The notes under the pieces: model-generated
Databases searched by the model: none
The model's input: the letters and a program-made list of their open reading frames with translations, nothing else
Told to the model about the DNA's origin: nothing
Shown: piece by piece, positions 35,021 through 43,580 of the stretch
Numbering within the stretch: position 1 is the first letter of the stretch
How the letters are laid out: the number at the start of each line of letters is the position of its first letter
Assembly: GCA_052390035.1 (NCBI GenBank)
Contig: JBQTHI010000060.1
Location: forward strand, 1-49,675
Direction of reading: 5' to 3'
From: JBQTHI01 sp052390035
Lineage (GTDB): Bacteria; Actinomycetota; Acidimicrobiia; Spongiisociales; ZC4RG35
Length of the DNA: 49,675 bases
Program-made: the position numbers and the translations under genes

Positions 35021-35638
35021 CTAGATCTGATCAGTGAGTTCCTTAAAATCGGCCCACCGGCCTTCGGAAAGGAGTTGGGCCTGCCGTGGCCAGGTGGCTG
35101 GATCATGTATCCGGAACCGGGGTCCGGCCGCATCGAGGATTCTTCTCAACGTTTCGAGATCGGTTTGGGCCAGCTCGCGCCAGGTGGTGATGCCCGCATT
35201 GGTGATGAGCTGTTCGATCTTCGGCCCGATCCCTTCCACCACCTGCAGGTCGTCATGACGGATCTTGACGCCGAGGAGCCGGGCGCCGGCAGTGAGATCG
35301 ATAACCATGTTGGCGTGGTCGAGCGATCCCGACATCGGAGGACTGTCGGGTTTTTCGAGGCGGGCAATGCGGGCGATGAGCGAGTCCTTCTCGGTCTCCA
35401 ATTCGTGAACCCGTTCCCTCATGCTGGAGAGATGGGTGGTCCGGCTCTCGAGGCGACGTGAAGCCTCGGCAACTTTCCGCTCATATTCGGCGGTCAGCGA
35501 ACGGGCGGTATGCACCTCGCGGGCGTTCATCTCCAGTTGCCTCGACCACTTGCGGCGTCGGTACATCAACCCGATGACGAATCCGACGACCAACCCCCCC
35601 AACACCCAGGGAATCATCTCTGCAAACGTGCCGCTCAT
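35021..35638 (-). CDS. Membrane-anchored coiled-coil protein with helix-hairpin-helix domain
   Basis: A 205-residue protein. One N-terminal transmembrane helix (about 8-26, WVLGGLVVGFVIGLMYRRR) is followed by a coiled coil (about 35-95; VHELETEKDSLIARIARLEK) and a C-terminal domain containing LQVVEGIGPKIEQLITNAGI, a helix-hairpin-helix motif, then DPATWPRQAQLLSEGRWADF. This tail resembles DUF4332-like HhH domains found attached to many bacterial membrane proteins, sometimes with ribosomal L21 or nuclease fusions. DNA binding is possible but unproved. Start ATG 35638 is preferred, with AAAGGGCG just upstream; the frame continues to 35665. Confidence 0.8.
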   Translation of the reverse strand: MSGTFAEMIPWVLGGLVVGFVIGLMYRRRKWSRQLEMNAREVHTARSLTAEYERKVAEASRRLESRTTHLSSMRERVHELETEKDSLIARIARLEKPDSPPMSGSLDHANMVIDLTAGARLLGVKIRHDDLQVVEGIGPKIEQLITNAGITTWRELAQTDLETLRRILDAAGPRFRIHDPATWPRQAQLLSEGRWADFKELTDQI

Positions 35639-35699
35639 CGCCCTTTGCCTTCCGGCGCCAGCCATCTCGGCGGACAGTACTCGTTTGTGTGGTTCGGGG

Positions 35700-36977
35700 T
35701 TAGCCGGGTCCTGCCACTCCCGGCACGTCGGCCGGGCTCACAGTCGGCTCGACCGGCACCGGCCGTGGCCGTTTCCACACCGAATTGGCCCAGGCCGCTG
35801 CTCCCAGACATGCCGCCGCGCCCACCAAAACTCCGATCCGCGGACCGAACGAGTCCACAACCCAGCCGATCAACGGACCACCGATGGGAGTGGTGCCGAG
35901 AAATAACATCGCCTGGAGGGAGAGGACCCGGCCGCGATAAGACGGGTCGGCCAGCAGCTGGACGATGGCGGTCGAGGATGTCATGAACCCGATACTCCCC
36001 AACCCCACCGCCACCGCCGCCGGGTAGGCAAGCCATAGGTTGGGGGTTGCCGCCAAAAGGCACATCGTCGCACCGAAGAAGGCTGCCGACAGCACGACGT
36101 GAGAGGGTGGAACCTGGCGGCGCCTGGCTGTCAGCAACGCGCCGACCACCGCTCCAACGCTCATCGAGGAGAAGAGCAGGGTGTAGGCCTGTTCACTGCC
36201 GCCCAACGACTTGGTCACCAGGAGGGGGGTCACCACCGAGAAGTTGAAGGCGAAGGTGCCGATCACCGCCATCATCACCATCGGCACCGCCAGATCCGGG
36301 TGTTGGCGGACGTAGGCGAAGCCCTGTCGAACCTGGCCCCGCCCACGGGCCTTGCGAGTGGCGGCACGAAGATCGGCGGGACGCATCAGCCGAAGACCCC
36401 CCAGTACCGCCAAATAGCTGATTCCATCAATCAGAAAACACCAGGCATAGCCGACCAGAGCGATGAGTGCCCCGGCCAGCGCCGGGCCCACCACCCGCGA
36501 CCCGGTCATCAGCGCGCTGTTCAGGCTGACGGCATTAGCTACATGAGTGGCGGGAACCATCTCCACGACAAACGAACGGCGGGCAGGATTGTCAAACGCA
36601 GTAAGCAATCCCTGCACGGTGGCGAGGGCGAAGAGCGCTGGTACCGACGCCCATCCGGCCAATACCACCGTCCCCAGGGCGAATGATTGAAGCATCGCAC
36701 CCGACTGGGTGATGTAGAGCAAGCGGCGCTTGTCGACTCGATCGGCCACCGCTCCTGCGAAGGGTCCGAGGAAAAGGACCGGTCCGAACTGACAGGCGGC
36801 GAGGAAACCCAGCAACACCCCGGAGCCTGTTAGGTCGAGGACCAGCAGCGTCTGAGCCATCATCGACATCCAGCTGCCGCTCTGAGAGATGAACTGACCA
36901 ACGAAGAAGAGCCGGAAGTTGCGGTGACGGAGCGAGGCGAAGGTGCTGCCGTCCCAGGCCCTGACGGCACCCGACAT
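35700..36977 (-). CDS. MFS transporter, EntS/MFS_3-like
   Basis: A 425-residue, 12-helix major facilitator transporter of the MFS_3 group that includes enterobactin exporter EntS. Typical segments are FASLRHRNFRLFFVGQFISQ at the start, the motif A loop GAVADRVDKRRLLY, FDNPARRSFVVEMVP and LADPSYRGRVLSLQAMLFLG. It should export a small molecule; the substrate is unknown and no siderophore genes are nearby. The ATG at 36977 has no clear Shine-Dalgarno sequence. It is divergent from the cation exchanger gene, with 134 bases between. Confidence 0.9.
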   Translation of the reverse strand: MSGAVRAWDGSTFASLRHRNFRLFFVGQFISQSGSWMSMMAQTLLVLDLTGSGVLLGFLAACQFGPVLFLGPFAGAVADRVDKRRLLYITQSGAMLQSFALGTVVLAGWASVPALFALATVQGLLTAFDNPARRSFVVEMVPATHVANAVSLNSALMTGSRVVGPALAGALIALVGYAWCFLIDGISYLAVLGGLRLMRPADLRAATRKARGRGQVRQGFAYVRQHPDLAVPMVMMAVIGTFAFNFSVVTPLLVTKSLGGSEQAYTLLFSSMSVGAVVGALLTARRRQVPPSHVVLSAAFFGATMCLLAATPNLWLAYPAAVAVGLGSIGFMTSSTAIVQLLADPSYRGRVLSLQAMLFLGTTPIGGPLIGWVVDSFGPRIGVLVGAAACLGAAAWANSVWKRPRPVPVEPTVSPADVPGVAGPG

Positions 36978-37070
36978 GTTGGGATTCGTCAGCTCTACTC
37001 CCGATCCGGCATGTCAATGGCCAGCATCCCACAATCTTCTGAGGCGACGAAACCCTGCAAGTAGCAGCCT

Positions 37071-37100
37071 TTGTCGAGACAAAAGACAACTCCGTACAAT
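37071..37100 (+). promoter_or_regulatory. Promoter for the cation exchanger gene
   Basis: TTGTCG (37071-37076), an 18-base spacer, then TACAAT (37095-37100), the best -35/-10 pair in the window. ATG 37112 follows 11 bases after the -10 box, giving a leader of about 5 bases or fewer. Confidence 0.55.
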
Positions 37101-37111
37101 GCCCGGGCCCC

Positions 37112-38407
37112 ATGACCGAAAAGGACTCCTCCGCGCACAACGGCCGTGAAGTCTCTTATGTCGCCTTGGCCGTGATGGCTTTCGTTCCAGGGCTCGTCGT
37201 CCGGATCGGCGGGCTCGAGCCCGGGCCCGGTGCTGCCGCCTTCATCTTTGGTATCGCCATTGTCGGCGCGGCTTTCATTTTGTCGTGGGCGGCCGAGGTG
37301 GTCCAACTCGACATCGCCGGTGGTCTCGCCCTCGCCCTGCTCGCCCTGATCGCCGTTCTGCCCGAATACGCAGTCGACTTCGTTTTTACCTGGAAGGCAG
37401 GGACCGACCTTTCCCAGGCCCCCAATGCGCTCGCCAATATGACCGGTGGAAACCAGCTTCTCATCGGGTTTGGTTGGCCGCTGGTGGTGCTGCTCGCTAC
37501 CTGGCGGATCCGTCGTCTACGAGGTCAAGGGGCCGGGCCGGTCGGAGGCGCCGACGATCGCCAGGTATACCTGGACGAGGGCCAGTCGGTCGACATCGCT
37601 TATCTCACCCTGGCTTCCCTGTATGGGCTTTTCCTTCCGCTTCGTACCAGTCTCACGCTGCTCGACGCGGTGGTGCTGGTCGGGATCTATGTAGCCTATC
37701 TTCGTCGCCTGGCCAAGGCTCCTCCCGCGGAGCCCCATCTGGTGGGGCCGGCGGCGATGATCGGTGGACTCGCCACGCGCGCCCGGCGGACGATCAACAT
37801 AATCATGTTCATCGTTTCCGCCGGGGTGATCCTGGCAGTGGCCGAGCCGTTCGCCGAAAGCCTGGTGCATATGGGTGAGGCCTACAACGTGCCCGAGTTT
37901 CTGCTGGTCAAATGGCTCGCCCCCCTTGCCTCAGAATCGCCGGAGCTGCTCGTGGCCGCCCTCTTCGCCTGGCGTCTCGCCGCCTCCACCGGGCTGGGGG
38001 CGCTGGTCTCTTCCAAGGTCAATCAGTGGACGCTTCTGGTCGGCACCCTGCCGATCGTCTTCGCCATCTCCTCCGCCGGAACCGGCGGCCTCCCGCTCGG
38101 GGTCGAACAACGCGATGAGCTGCTCGTCACCGCCGCCCAGTCGGTGTTTGCGGTGGCGGTCTTGGCCAGCGGGCATATGGATCGCAGGGAAGCCTGGATC
38201 CTCTTCGGGTTATTTCTGGCGCAATTGGCCGAGTCGTTTTACGTCTCGTTTGTCCTTCGAGAGGACTACTCGTCGGTGGGACGGGTAACGGTGGGGGTAG
38301 TTTTCCTCGCTGCCGCCGTGTGGGTCCTCTTCACCAACTGGCGCTCCCTGGTGGAGATGGTCCGGACCGGTCTGCGAAGGGCGCCCGAACCGGTGGCCGG
38401 GCGTTAG
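37112..38407 (+). CDS. Sodium/calcium exchanger family (CaCA) membrane protein
   Basis: A 431-residue membrane antiporter with two Na_Ca_ex repeats. The first alpha repeat is ALIAVLPEYAVDFVFTWKAG followed by NALANMTGGNQLLIG; the second, in inverted topology, is WLAPLASESPELLVAALFAW followed by GLGALVSSKVNQWTLLVGTLP. The acidic residues expected to bind the cation are present (Glu in LPEY and SESPEL). About eleven hydrophobic segments are seen, and a polar cytoplasmic loop (about 135-160) separates the halves. It likely exchanges Ca2+ or another cation for Na+ or H+. It is followed after six bases by the PLP enzyme gene. Confidence 0.9.
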   Translation: MTEKDSSAHNGREVSYVALAVMAFVPGLVVRIGGLEPGPGAAAFIFGIAIVGAAFILSWAAEVVQLDIAGGLALALLALIAVLPEYAVDFVFTWKAGTDLSQAPNALANMTGGNQLLIGFGWPLVVLLATWRIRRLRGQGAGPVGGADDRQVYLDEGQSVDIAYLTLASLYGLFLPLRTSLTLLDAVVLVGIYVAYLRRLAKAPPAEPHLVGPAAMIGGLATRARRTINIIMFIVSAGVILAVAEPFAESLVHMGEAYNVPEFLLVKWLAPLASESPELLVAALFAWRLAASTGLGALVSSKVNQWTLLVGTLPIVFAISSAGTGGLPLGVEQRDELLVTAAQSVFAVAVLASGHMDRREAWILFGLFLAQLAESFYVSFVLREDYSSVGRVTVGVVFLAAAVWVLFTNWRSLVEMVRTGLRRAPEPVAGR

Positions 38408-38413
38408 GAGAAA

Positions 38414-39568
38414 ATGATGCGCTTCCGAACTCGCCAGATCCATGCCGGTGTGACTCCCGATCCCACCACCGGGGCGATCTTGACACCTATACACCAGGCC
38501 ACGACCTTCGCCCAGGCTTCGGTCGAGGAGTACATGGCCCGGGGTTACTCCTATTCGAGAGCCGGCAATCCGACGGTGACCGCCCTGGAGGACAAGATGG
38601 CCGCCCTCGAAGGTGGGGCTGGGGCTACCGCATACGCGTCGGGGATGGCTGCCACGGTGGCGGTCATGATGTCTTTCCTCAACGCAGGCGAGCGGGCGAT
38701 CGTTTCCGATGTCGTTTATGGCGGCACCCATCGCTTCGCCACCAGGGTCCTTGCTCGCTTCGGGGTGGAGTTCGACTTCGTCGATACCGGCCGTCCCGAG
38801 TCGATCGAAGCCGCCATAAGGGGCAACACCCGGCTCTTGTTCACCGAAACCCCCGCCAACCCCACACTCAAATTGACCGATTTACGAGCGGCGTCAGAGA
38901 TCGCCCGCGGTCACGGGCTGATCCACGCGGTCGACAACACCTTTCTCACCCCCTATTACCAGCGGCCGCTGGAACTGGGCGCGGACCTGGCGGTTCATTC
39001 GACCACCAAATACCTGGATGGCCACAACGCCACCCTCGGCGGGGCGGTGGTGGCGGCCGACCCCGGCCATCACGATCAGCTCAAATTCATGCAGAAGTCG
39101 GCTGGTTCGATCATGTCTCCGTTGGTTGCCTGGCTGACGCTGCAGGGAGTGAAAACCCTCTCCGAGCGGATGGACCGCCAGTCAGAGAACGCCTTGAGGG
39201 TGGCCCGTTACTTGGAGGACCATCCCAAAGTGAGCGCGGTCGGCTACCCAGGCCTCGAGTCCTTCCCCCAGCATGATCTGGCGAAGCAGCAGGCGTCTGG
39301 ATTCGGAGCCATGGCCTGGTTCGAGGTGGAGGGGGGCATCGAAGGGGGAAAGCGGCTAATGGGCTCGGTCGAGTTGTGGACCCTGGCGGAAAATCTGGGG
39401 GCCGTGGAGTCTTTGATCACTCACCCGGTGACCATGACCCACGGCGACATGTCGCCCGAGGAAAGAGCCAGGGTCGGGATCACCGACGGTCTGGTGCGAT
39501 TGTCGGTTGGCCTGGAGGACGCCGAAGATCTGATCGAAGACCTGGAGCAGGCGCTGGCCAAGGTTTAG
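38414..39568 (+). CDS. Cys/Met metabolism PLP enzyme (cystathionine gamma-synthase/lyase family)
   Basis: A 384-residue trans-sulfuration family enzyme. The PLP lysine is K199 in VHSTTKYLDGHNATLGG; Asp174 (HAVDNTFLTP) holds the pyridine nitrogen, and YSYSRAGNPTVTALEDKMAA (46-65) supplies the partner-subunit Tyr48 and Arg50. SVELWTLAENLGAVESLITH and MSPEERARVGITDGLVRLSV are standard. Sequence alone does not separate gamma-synthase, gamma-lyase and methionine gamma-lyase. GGAG lies 3 bases before ATG 38414 and 6 before the adjacent ATG 38417, so the second may be the true start. It probably shares a transcript with the exchanger gene. Confidence 0.92.
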   Translation: MMRFRTRQIHAGVTPDPTTGAILTPIHQATTFAQASVEEYMARGYSYSRAGNPTVTALEDKMAALEGGAGATAYASGMAATVAVMMSFLNAGERAIVSDVVYGGTHRFATRVLARFGVEFDFVDTGRPESIEAAIRGNTRLLFTETPANPTLKLTDLRAASEIARGHGLIHAVDNTFLTPYYQRPLELGADLAVHSTTKYLDGHNATLGGAVVAADPGHHDQLKFMQKSAGSIMSPLVAWLTLQGVKTLSERMDRQSENALRVARYLEDHPKVSAVGYPGLESFPQHDLAKQQASGFGAMAWFEVEGGIEGGKRLMGSVELWTLAENLGAVESLITHPVTMTHGDMSPEERARVGITDGLVRLSVGLEDAEDLIEDLEQALAKV

Positions 39569-39666
39569 GCTGTATACCTGTGGGGGTCGCCTGATGAGCA
39601 GACGGGGAGTGTGTATCGGGGCGAACACGCCTCACTCACATTAGAACTCGTTGGAAACACCGAGGC

Positions 39667-40488
39667 TCAGCCCGGTTGACCACCTGCCTGATCCGGATCG
39701 GATCGCAAGGTACGGCGGCCCAGGGTGATCGGCACCGTCATCACGATCAGCATCACAGCCCCCATGCCAGCCACTAACAGCCTCATTATCCGCACCTGGC
39801 TTTCCAGCCGACCGCTGATGTCAGCGATCAAGGTCGTCGCCTGCTGGGCGGTGATTTCGTAACGGTCGAGGATCAGCTTGGAATTGGACAATTCGACTCC
39901 GATGGCCGCCACGTCGGCGCTCACCCCAACAACTGCGTCGCCCACTCCCGTCAAGGTGTCGGCCACTTCGGCCATGGGCCGGGCCTGAGCGCGGAGGTCA
40001 CCGGCCAGAGGTATAAGGTTGTCTTGGACCTCCTCGAGGGAGCGGTCGAGGGGTATCTCCGGCTCATAACTCACTCCGACGATGGCGAGCGTTCGCATGG
40101 TCCTATCCACCACCCGGGCAGTGTCGATCATCGCCGGTAGCGCCCCCACCACGGCCCCGAGAGTAGCCGGCACCCGCACGGTCAGGGTGGCGGCCAGGTC
40201 GTCGGCGAGTTGGGCCATCCGCTCTACGCCCCGCCCAGCCGTCCGTAACGAAATTTCTACCTGAGCGAGCCCGTCGTCGGCCGCAGCCAGGATTGCCAGA
40301 GCCGTGGCCGTGGCCGTCGAGGCCGCTTCGAGAGTGGAGTTGGTCAGGTCACTGGTGCGACGAAATGACTCCTCAAGGAGGCCTATCAACCGCCAGCCCA
40401 CCATGACTCCCAGAAATGACAAGACCACTCCGAGCCACCCTGCGCCGACCCACAACCGGGCGAGCCGGCGGCCCTTCACTGCGGCCAC
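39667..40488 (-). CDS. Hypothetical membrane protein with long coiled coil
   Basis: About 273 residues, family not recognised. A transmembrane helix near the N-terminus (LWVGAGWLGVVLSFLGVMVG) is followed by some 180 residues of Ala/Leu-rich helix with few prolines (for example STLEAASTATATALAILAAA), then a second helix near the C-terminus (LLVAGMGAVMLIVMTVPITL). The layout, two helices flanking an extracytoplasmic helical domain, resembles bacterial sensor or DUF948-like proteins, but no signalling domain is present. The start is uncertain: GTG 40488 or GTG 40479, since the open frame extends into the divergent gene at 40562. Converges on the PLP enzyme gene. Confidence 0.65.
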   Translation of the reverse strand: MAAVKGRRLARLWVGAGWLGVVLSFLGVMVGWRLIGLLEESFRRTSDLTNSTLEAASTATATALAILAAADDGLAQVEISLRTAGRGVERMAQLADDLAATLTVRVPATLGAVVGALPAMIDTARVVDRTMRTLAIVGVSYEPEIPLDRSLEEVQDNLIPLAGDLRAQARPMAEVADTLTGVGDAVVGVSADVAAIGVELSNSKLILDRYEITAQQATTLIADISGRLESQVRIMRLLVAGMGAVMLIVMTVPITLGRRTLRSDPDQAGGQPG

Positions 40489-40548
40489 CGAATCCTGGCC
40501 AGTTGACCCGCTGTTGGGAACATCGGACCCGCACGCTAACCAGGCCGA

Positions 40549-40554
40549 TAGCCT
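40549..40554 (+). promoter_or_regulatory. Putative leaderless -10 box for the LLM oxidoreductase gene
   Basis: TAGCCT, 7 bases before ATG 40562. It would drive the LLM gene and the flavoenzyme gene two bases behind it. Confidence 0.35.
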
Positions 40555-40561
40555 TGGCCGT

Positions 40562-41407
40562 ATGCGGATTGGCATCGGCCTTCCCACCACCATTCCCGGG
40601 CGCGACCCTTCTTTGATCGCTGCCTGGGCGGCGCGGGCCGAGGCGGCCGGGTTCACGAGCCTCGGGGTACTCGACCGGGTGCGCTATGACGCGTTGGAGC
40701 CGCTTGTGTCGCTGGCAGTTGCGGCCGCGGTGACCGAGCGCGTGCGTTTGGTGTCGATGGTGCTGATCGGCCCGATCCACAACACCGCACTGCTGGCACG
40801 GCAGGCCGCCACCGTGGACGCCCTCTCCAAAGGCCGCCTGACTCTCGGCCTCGGACTAGGCGCCCGTCACGACGACTACCTGGCGTCGAACCTCGATCCC
40901 ACCTCCAGGGGGAAAGTTTTGACCGAGCAACTTGCTCGCCTTCGTGACCACTGGGAGGACGGTCAGATCGGCCCCGTCCCTGCCCAAAAGGGGGGTCCCG
41001 ACCTGTGGGTGGGAGGGGCGGGTGGGAGCTCGCTACTCCGGCTGGCTCGCCTGGCCGATGGCTACGTACACGGGGGAGGGCCCGCCCGTTCGTTCAGTTC
41101 CGCCATCGCCCGTGTGCGGACCGCCTGGGAGGATGTGGGTCGCCCGGGCCGTCCCCAGTTGTGGGCCCAGGCTTACTTCGGTCTGGGCGATGGGGAGGCG
41201 GGGGACGCCTATTTGCGCGACTACTACGCGTTTGCCGGCCCGTTCGCCGAACGGATTGTCGCCGCCCATCTCAAGACCCAGGGGATGATCGCCGACTATC
41301 TACGTGCCTATCGGGAAGCGGAGTGTGAGGAGTTGGTGTTGCTTCCCTCAACAGCCGACCTGGCGGAGGTCGATCGCCTCGCCGACGTTGTCGGCCAGGT
41401 CTCCTAG
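40562..41407 (+). CDS. LLM-class flavin/F420-dependent oxidoreductase
   Basis: A 281-residue luciferase-like monooxygenase-fold enzyme; such proteins use FMN or coenzyme F420. It opens MRIGIGLPTTIPGRDPSLIA, continues with WAARAEAAGFTSLGVLDRV and TALLARQAATVDALSKGRLT, followed by LGLGLGARHDDY, and has the cofactor-binding WVGGAGGSSLLRLARLADGY. FMN versus F420 cannot be settled by eye. It ends two bases before the start of the two-domain flavoenzyme, so the pair is certainly co-transcribed and probably acts on the same compound. One idea is that it supplies a reduction that the flavoenzyme's damaged second domain can no longer perform. Confidence 0.88.
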   Translation: MRIGIGLPTTIPGRDPSLIAAWAARAEAAGFTSLGVLDRVRYDALEPLVSLAVAAAVTERVRLVSMVLIGPIHNTALLARQAATVDALSKGRLTLGLGLGARHDDYLASNLDPTSRGKVLTEQLARLRDHWEDGQIGPVPAQKGGPDLWVGGAGGSSLLRLARLADGYVHGGGPARSFSSAIARVRTAWEDVGRPGRPQLWAQAYFGLGDGEAGDAYLRDYYAFAGPFAERIVAAHLKTQGMIADYLRAYREAECEELVLLPSTADLAEVDRLADVVGQVS

Positions 41408-41409
41408 CG

Positions 41410-43515
41410 ATGCAAGTCGCCGTCGTGGGGGCCGGCCCCGCTGGCCTCTATTTCGCAGTGTTGATGGCCCGCACCGGGGGTTACCAGGTCACAGTTTTCG
41501 AGCGTAACCCCAAGGGTGCCACGTATGGATGGGGAGTGGTCTTCTCGGAGGGCACCCTGTCGGAGCTGGCCGAGATCGACCACCTCACCTACCTGGACCT
41601 CGAGCGGGCTCTGGTCCGCTGGTCAACAATCGACATCTACCACCGGGGTGAGCGGATCCGTTCGACCGGCCACCCGTTCTCTGCGATCTCCCGCCGGACC
41701 TTGTTGTCGGTGCTGGCCCGTCGCGCAGTCGAACTTGGGGTCGATATCCGCTATCAGCAGCCGGTCGAGCCACCGGATGTTTTGGATGGCGGTTTCGACC
41801 TCGTGGTGGCAGCCGACGGGGTGAACTCGCTGATGCGCGAGACCCGGCGGGGAGCATTCTCGCCGCGGTTCGATGTTCATCCCACCCGCTACATATGGCT
41901 GGGTCTCCCCCGCCCCCTTCCCGCGTTCACTTTCATCTTCGAGGAAACGCCGTTCGGACTCTTCCAGGTGCACGGTTATCCGTACGACGCTTCGGGGTCG
42001 ACGTTTATCGTCGAGACGGCAACCGAAACGTGGCGGCAGGCGGGACTCCATGAGGCGAACGAGGCGGAGAGCCTCGCCTTCTGCGAAAAGGTTTTCGGCG
42101 ACCATCTAGCCGGGGAGCAGCTTCATTCCAACCGCTCGTCGTGGACTGCCTTCGTAACTCTTCGGAGCCGCTCCTGGTTCGACCTCGACGGACCCGGTCC
42201 GCCCCTGGTGCTGATGGGCGACGCCGCTCATACCGCCCACTTTTCGATTGGTTCGGGGACCAAGTTGGCGATGGAGGACGCCGCCTCGCTCTATCGGTCG
42301 CTGGCGGCCCACCCCCTCGACCCGGCGGCGGCCTTGCCCGCATACCAGGCGGATCGCCAGCCTCCGGTGGCAAGATTTCAGGATGCTGCTCGGGACAGCG
42401 CCGGATATTTCGAAGGCGTCCGCGACGTTCTCGACCTCCCCCCAGAAACTTTTGCCTTCAATCTGCTGACCCGCTCGGGCCGCGTCACCCACCTCGACAT
42501 GCAGCGCCGCGACCCGGCCCTTACCATGGCGGCCGATCGTTGGGCGGCTTCGGTGGTCGCCGGGGAGGTGGTACCGCCACCGGCCATGACCCGGTTAGAG
42601 GTTGGCGGGCTGATGCTGGCCAACCGGCTGGTTGGCCGGCTCGGGGATCTGCCGGGCCCGGGGCTGTTGATGACCACAGCCCAGGCAGTATCGGACGAGG
42701 GCAGATTTCATCCCGGGCAACCCACCGTTGCTGCTCCAGGTTGGACACCCTCGGACCTGACGCCGTCTCTCATCGGGGTGGTGCTCAGCCATGCCGGTCC
42801 CCGAGCATCGTGCCGCGCCCCGGAGGACGGGCTCGACCGTCCGTTAGGCGAGGGCGACTGGGACACGGTTGCCTGCTCCGCTCTGTCATACACGCCGTCT
42901 CATCCGCCTTCTCGCCCGGCGGGGTCGGCCGACCTCGCCGCGGTAGCGGACGCTTTCGTGGATGGTGCCCGATGGGCGGCGGAGGTGGGCGCGCAACTGC
43001 TCGTGGTCGACGCCGCCCGCGGAGGCTTCCTGGCCGGCTTCTTCTCACCGCTCACCAACCATCGAAGAGATGACTATGGCGGAGACATATCGCAACGAGT
43101 CCGTTACCCCCTGGAGGTCGTCGGGGCGGTACGAGAGGTCTGGCGAGGCCCGCTGGCCGTGGCTTTCTCGGCAACCGACTGGGCCAAGGGGGGCACCACA
43201 CCGCCAGAGGCGGTAGCAATCGCCGCGAGCCTCAAAGGGATCGGCGTCGATATGGTTGAGATCTGCGGCGGCGGCACGGTCGTCGACGCCGAACCCGACT
43301 ACCGGCGGGGCTACTTGCTATCCCTGGCGACCCTGGTTCGTAACCGCGTTCGGCTGCCCGTGCTCGTCGGTGGCGGCTTTTGGACCCTTGACGACGTCAA
43401 CACCGCGGTGGCCGGTGGCCGGGCCGACCTGCTGTACCTGAACCCGTATCTCTACCGGAGGGTCGTCGGTGAACCGTATGCAGAAATGGGCGGTTTCCGC
43501 ACCGCACAAGATTAG
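41410..43515 (+). CDS. Two-domain flavoenzyme, anthraniloyl-CoA monooxygenase/reductase-like
   Basis: A 701-residue fusion. Residues 1-370 are a PHBH-type FAD monooxygenase: GAGPAG (7-12), VVAADGVNSLMRE and GDAAHTAHFSIGSGTKLAME (270-289). Residues about 395-695 resemble an Old Yellow Enzyme barrel (FFSPLTNHRRDDYGG, RYPLEVVGAVREVW, FSATDWAKGGTTPPE). This pairing is known in 2-aminobenzoyl-CoA monooxygenase/reductase and salicyloyl-CoA 5-hydroxylase. The barrel appears eroded: the HxxHG catalytic motif is replaced by DAARG (534-538), and the first FMN-binding segment is shortened, making the protein shorter than its relatives. Nearby dioxygenase, kynureninase-like and aminobenzoate-CoA ligase genes favour anthraniloyl-CoA as substrate; this is inference. 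The ATG follows the LLM stop by two bases. Confidence 0.85.
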   Translation: MQVAVVGAGPAGLYFAVLMARTGGYQVTVFERNPKGATYGWGVVFSEGTLSELAEIDHLTYLDLERALVRWSTIDIYHRGERIRSTGHPFSAISRRTLLSVLARRAVELGVDIRYQQPVEPPDVLDGGFDLVVAADGVNSLMRETRRGAFSPRFDVHPTRYIWLGLPRPLPAFTFIFEETPFGLFQVHGYPYDASGSTFIVETATETWRQAGLHEANEAESLAFCEKVFGDHLAGEQLHSNRSSWTAFVTLRSRSWFDLDGPGPPLVLMGDAAHTAHFSIGSGTKLAMEDAASLYRSLAAHPLDPAAALPAYQADRQPPVARFQDAARDSAGYFEGVRDVLDLPPETFAFNLLTRSGRVTHLDMQRRDPALTMAADRWAASVVAGEVVPPPAMTRLEVGGLMLANRLVGRLGDLPGPGLLMTTAQAVSDEGRFHPGQPTVAAPGWTPSDLTPSLIGVVLSHAGPRASCRAPEDGLDRPLGEGDWDTVACSALSYTPSHPPSRPAGSADLAAVADAFVDGARWAAEVGAQLLVVDAARGGFLAGFFSPLTNHRRDDYGGDISQRVRYPLEVVGAVREVWRGPLAVAFSATDWAKGGTTPPEAVAIAASLKGIGVDMVEICGGGTVVDAEPDYRRGYLLSLATLVRNRVRLPVLVGGGFWTLDDVNTAVAGGRADLLYLNPYLYRRVVGEPYAEMGGFRTAQD

Positions 43516-43580
43516 GTTTCGGCTTTGATGACCCCCCTCACCGCGTCATCCGCGGGCCGACCGGTCCGCGCGGGCGGCCA

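Noticed and set aside
39569..39666. A terminator between two convergent genes
   Set aside because: The GAGTGTGT/ACACGCCTC pairing is imperfect and has no T-run, so the evidence is too weak to list.
42141..43073. A 310-codon open frame in a second plus-strand frame
   Set aside because: It lies within the flavoenzyme gene and is Arg/Gly-rich, with no domain match.
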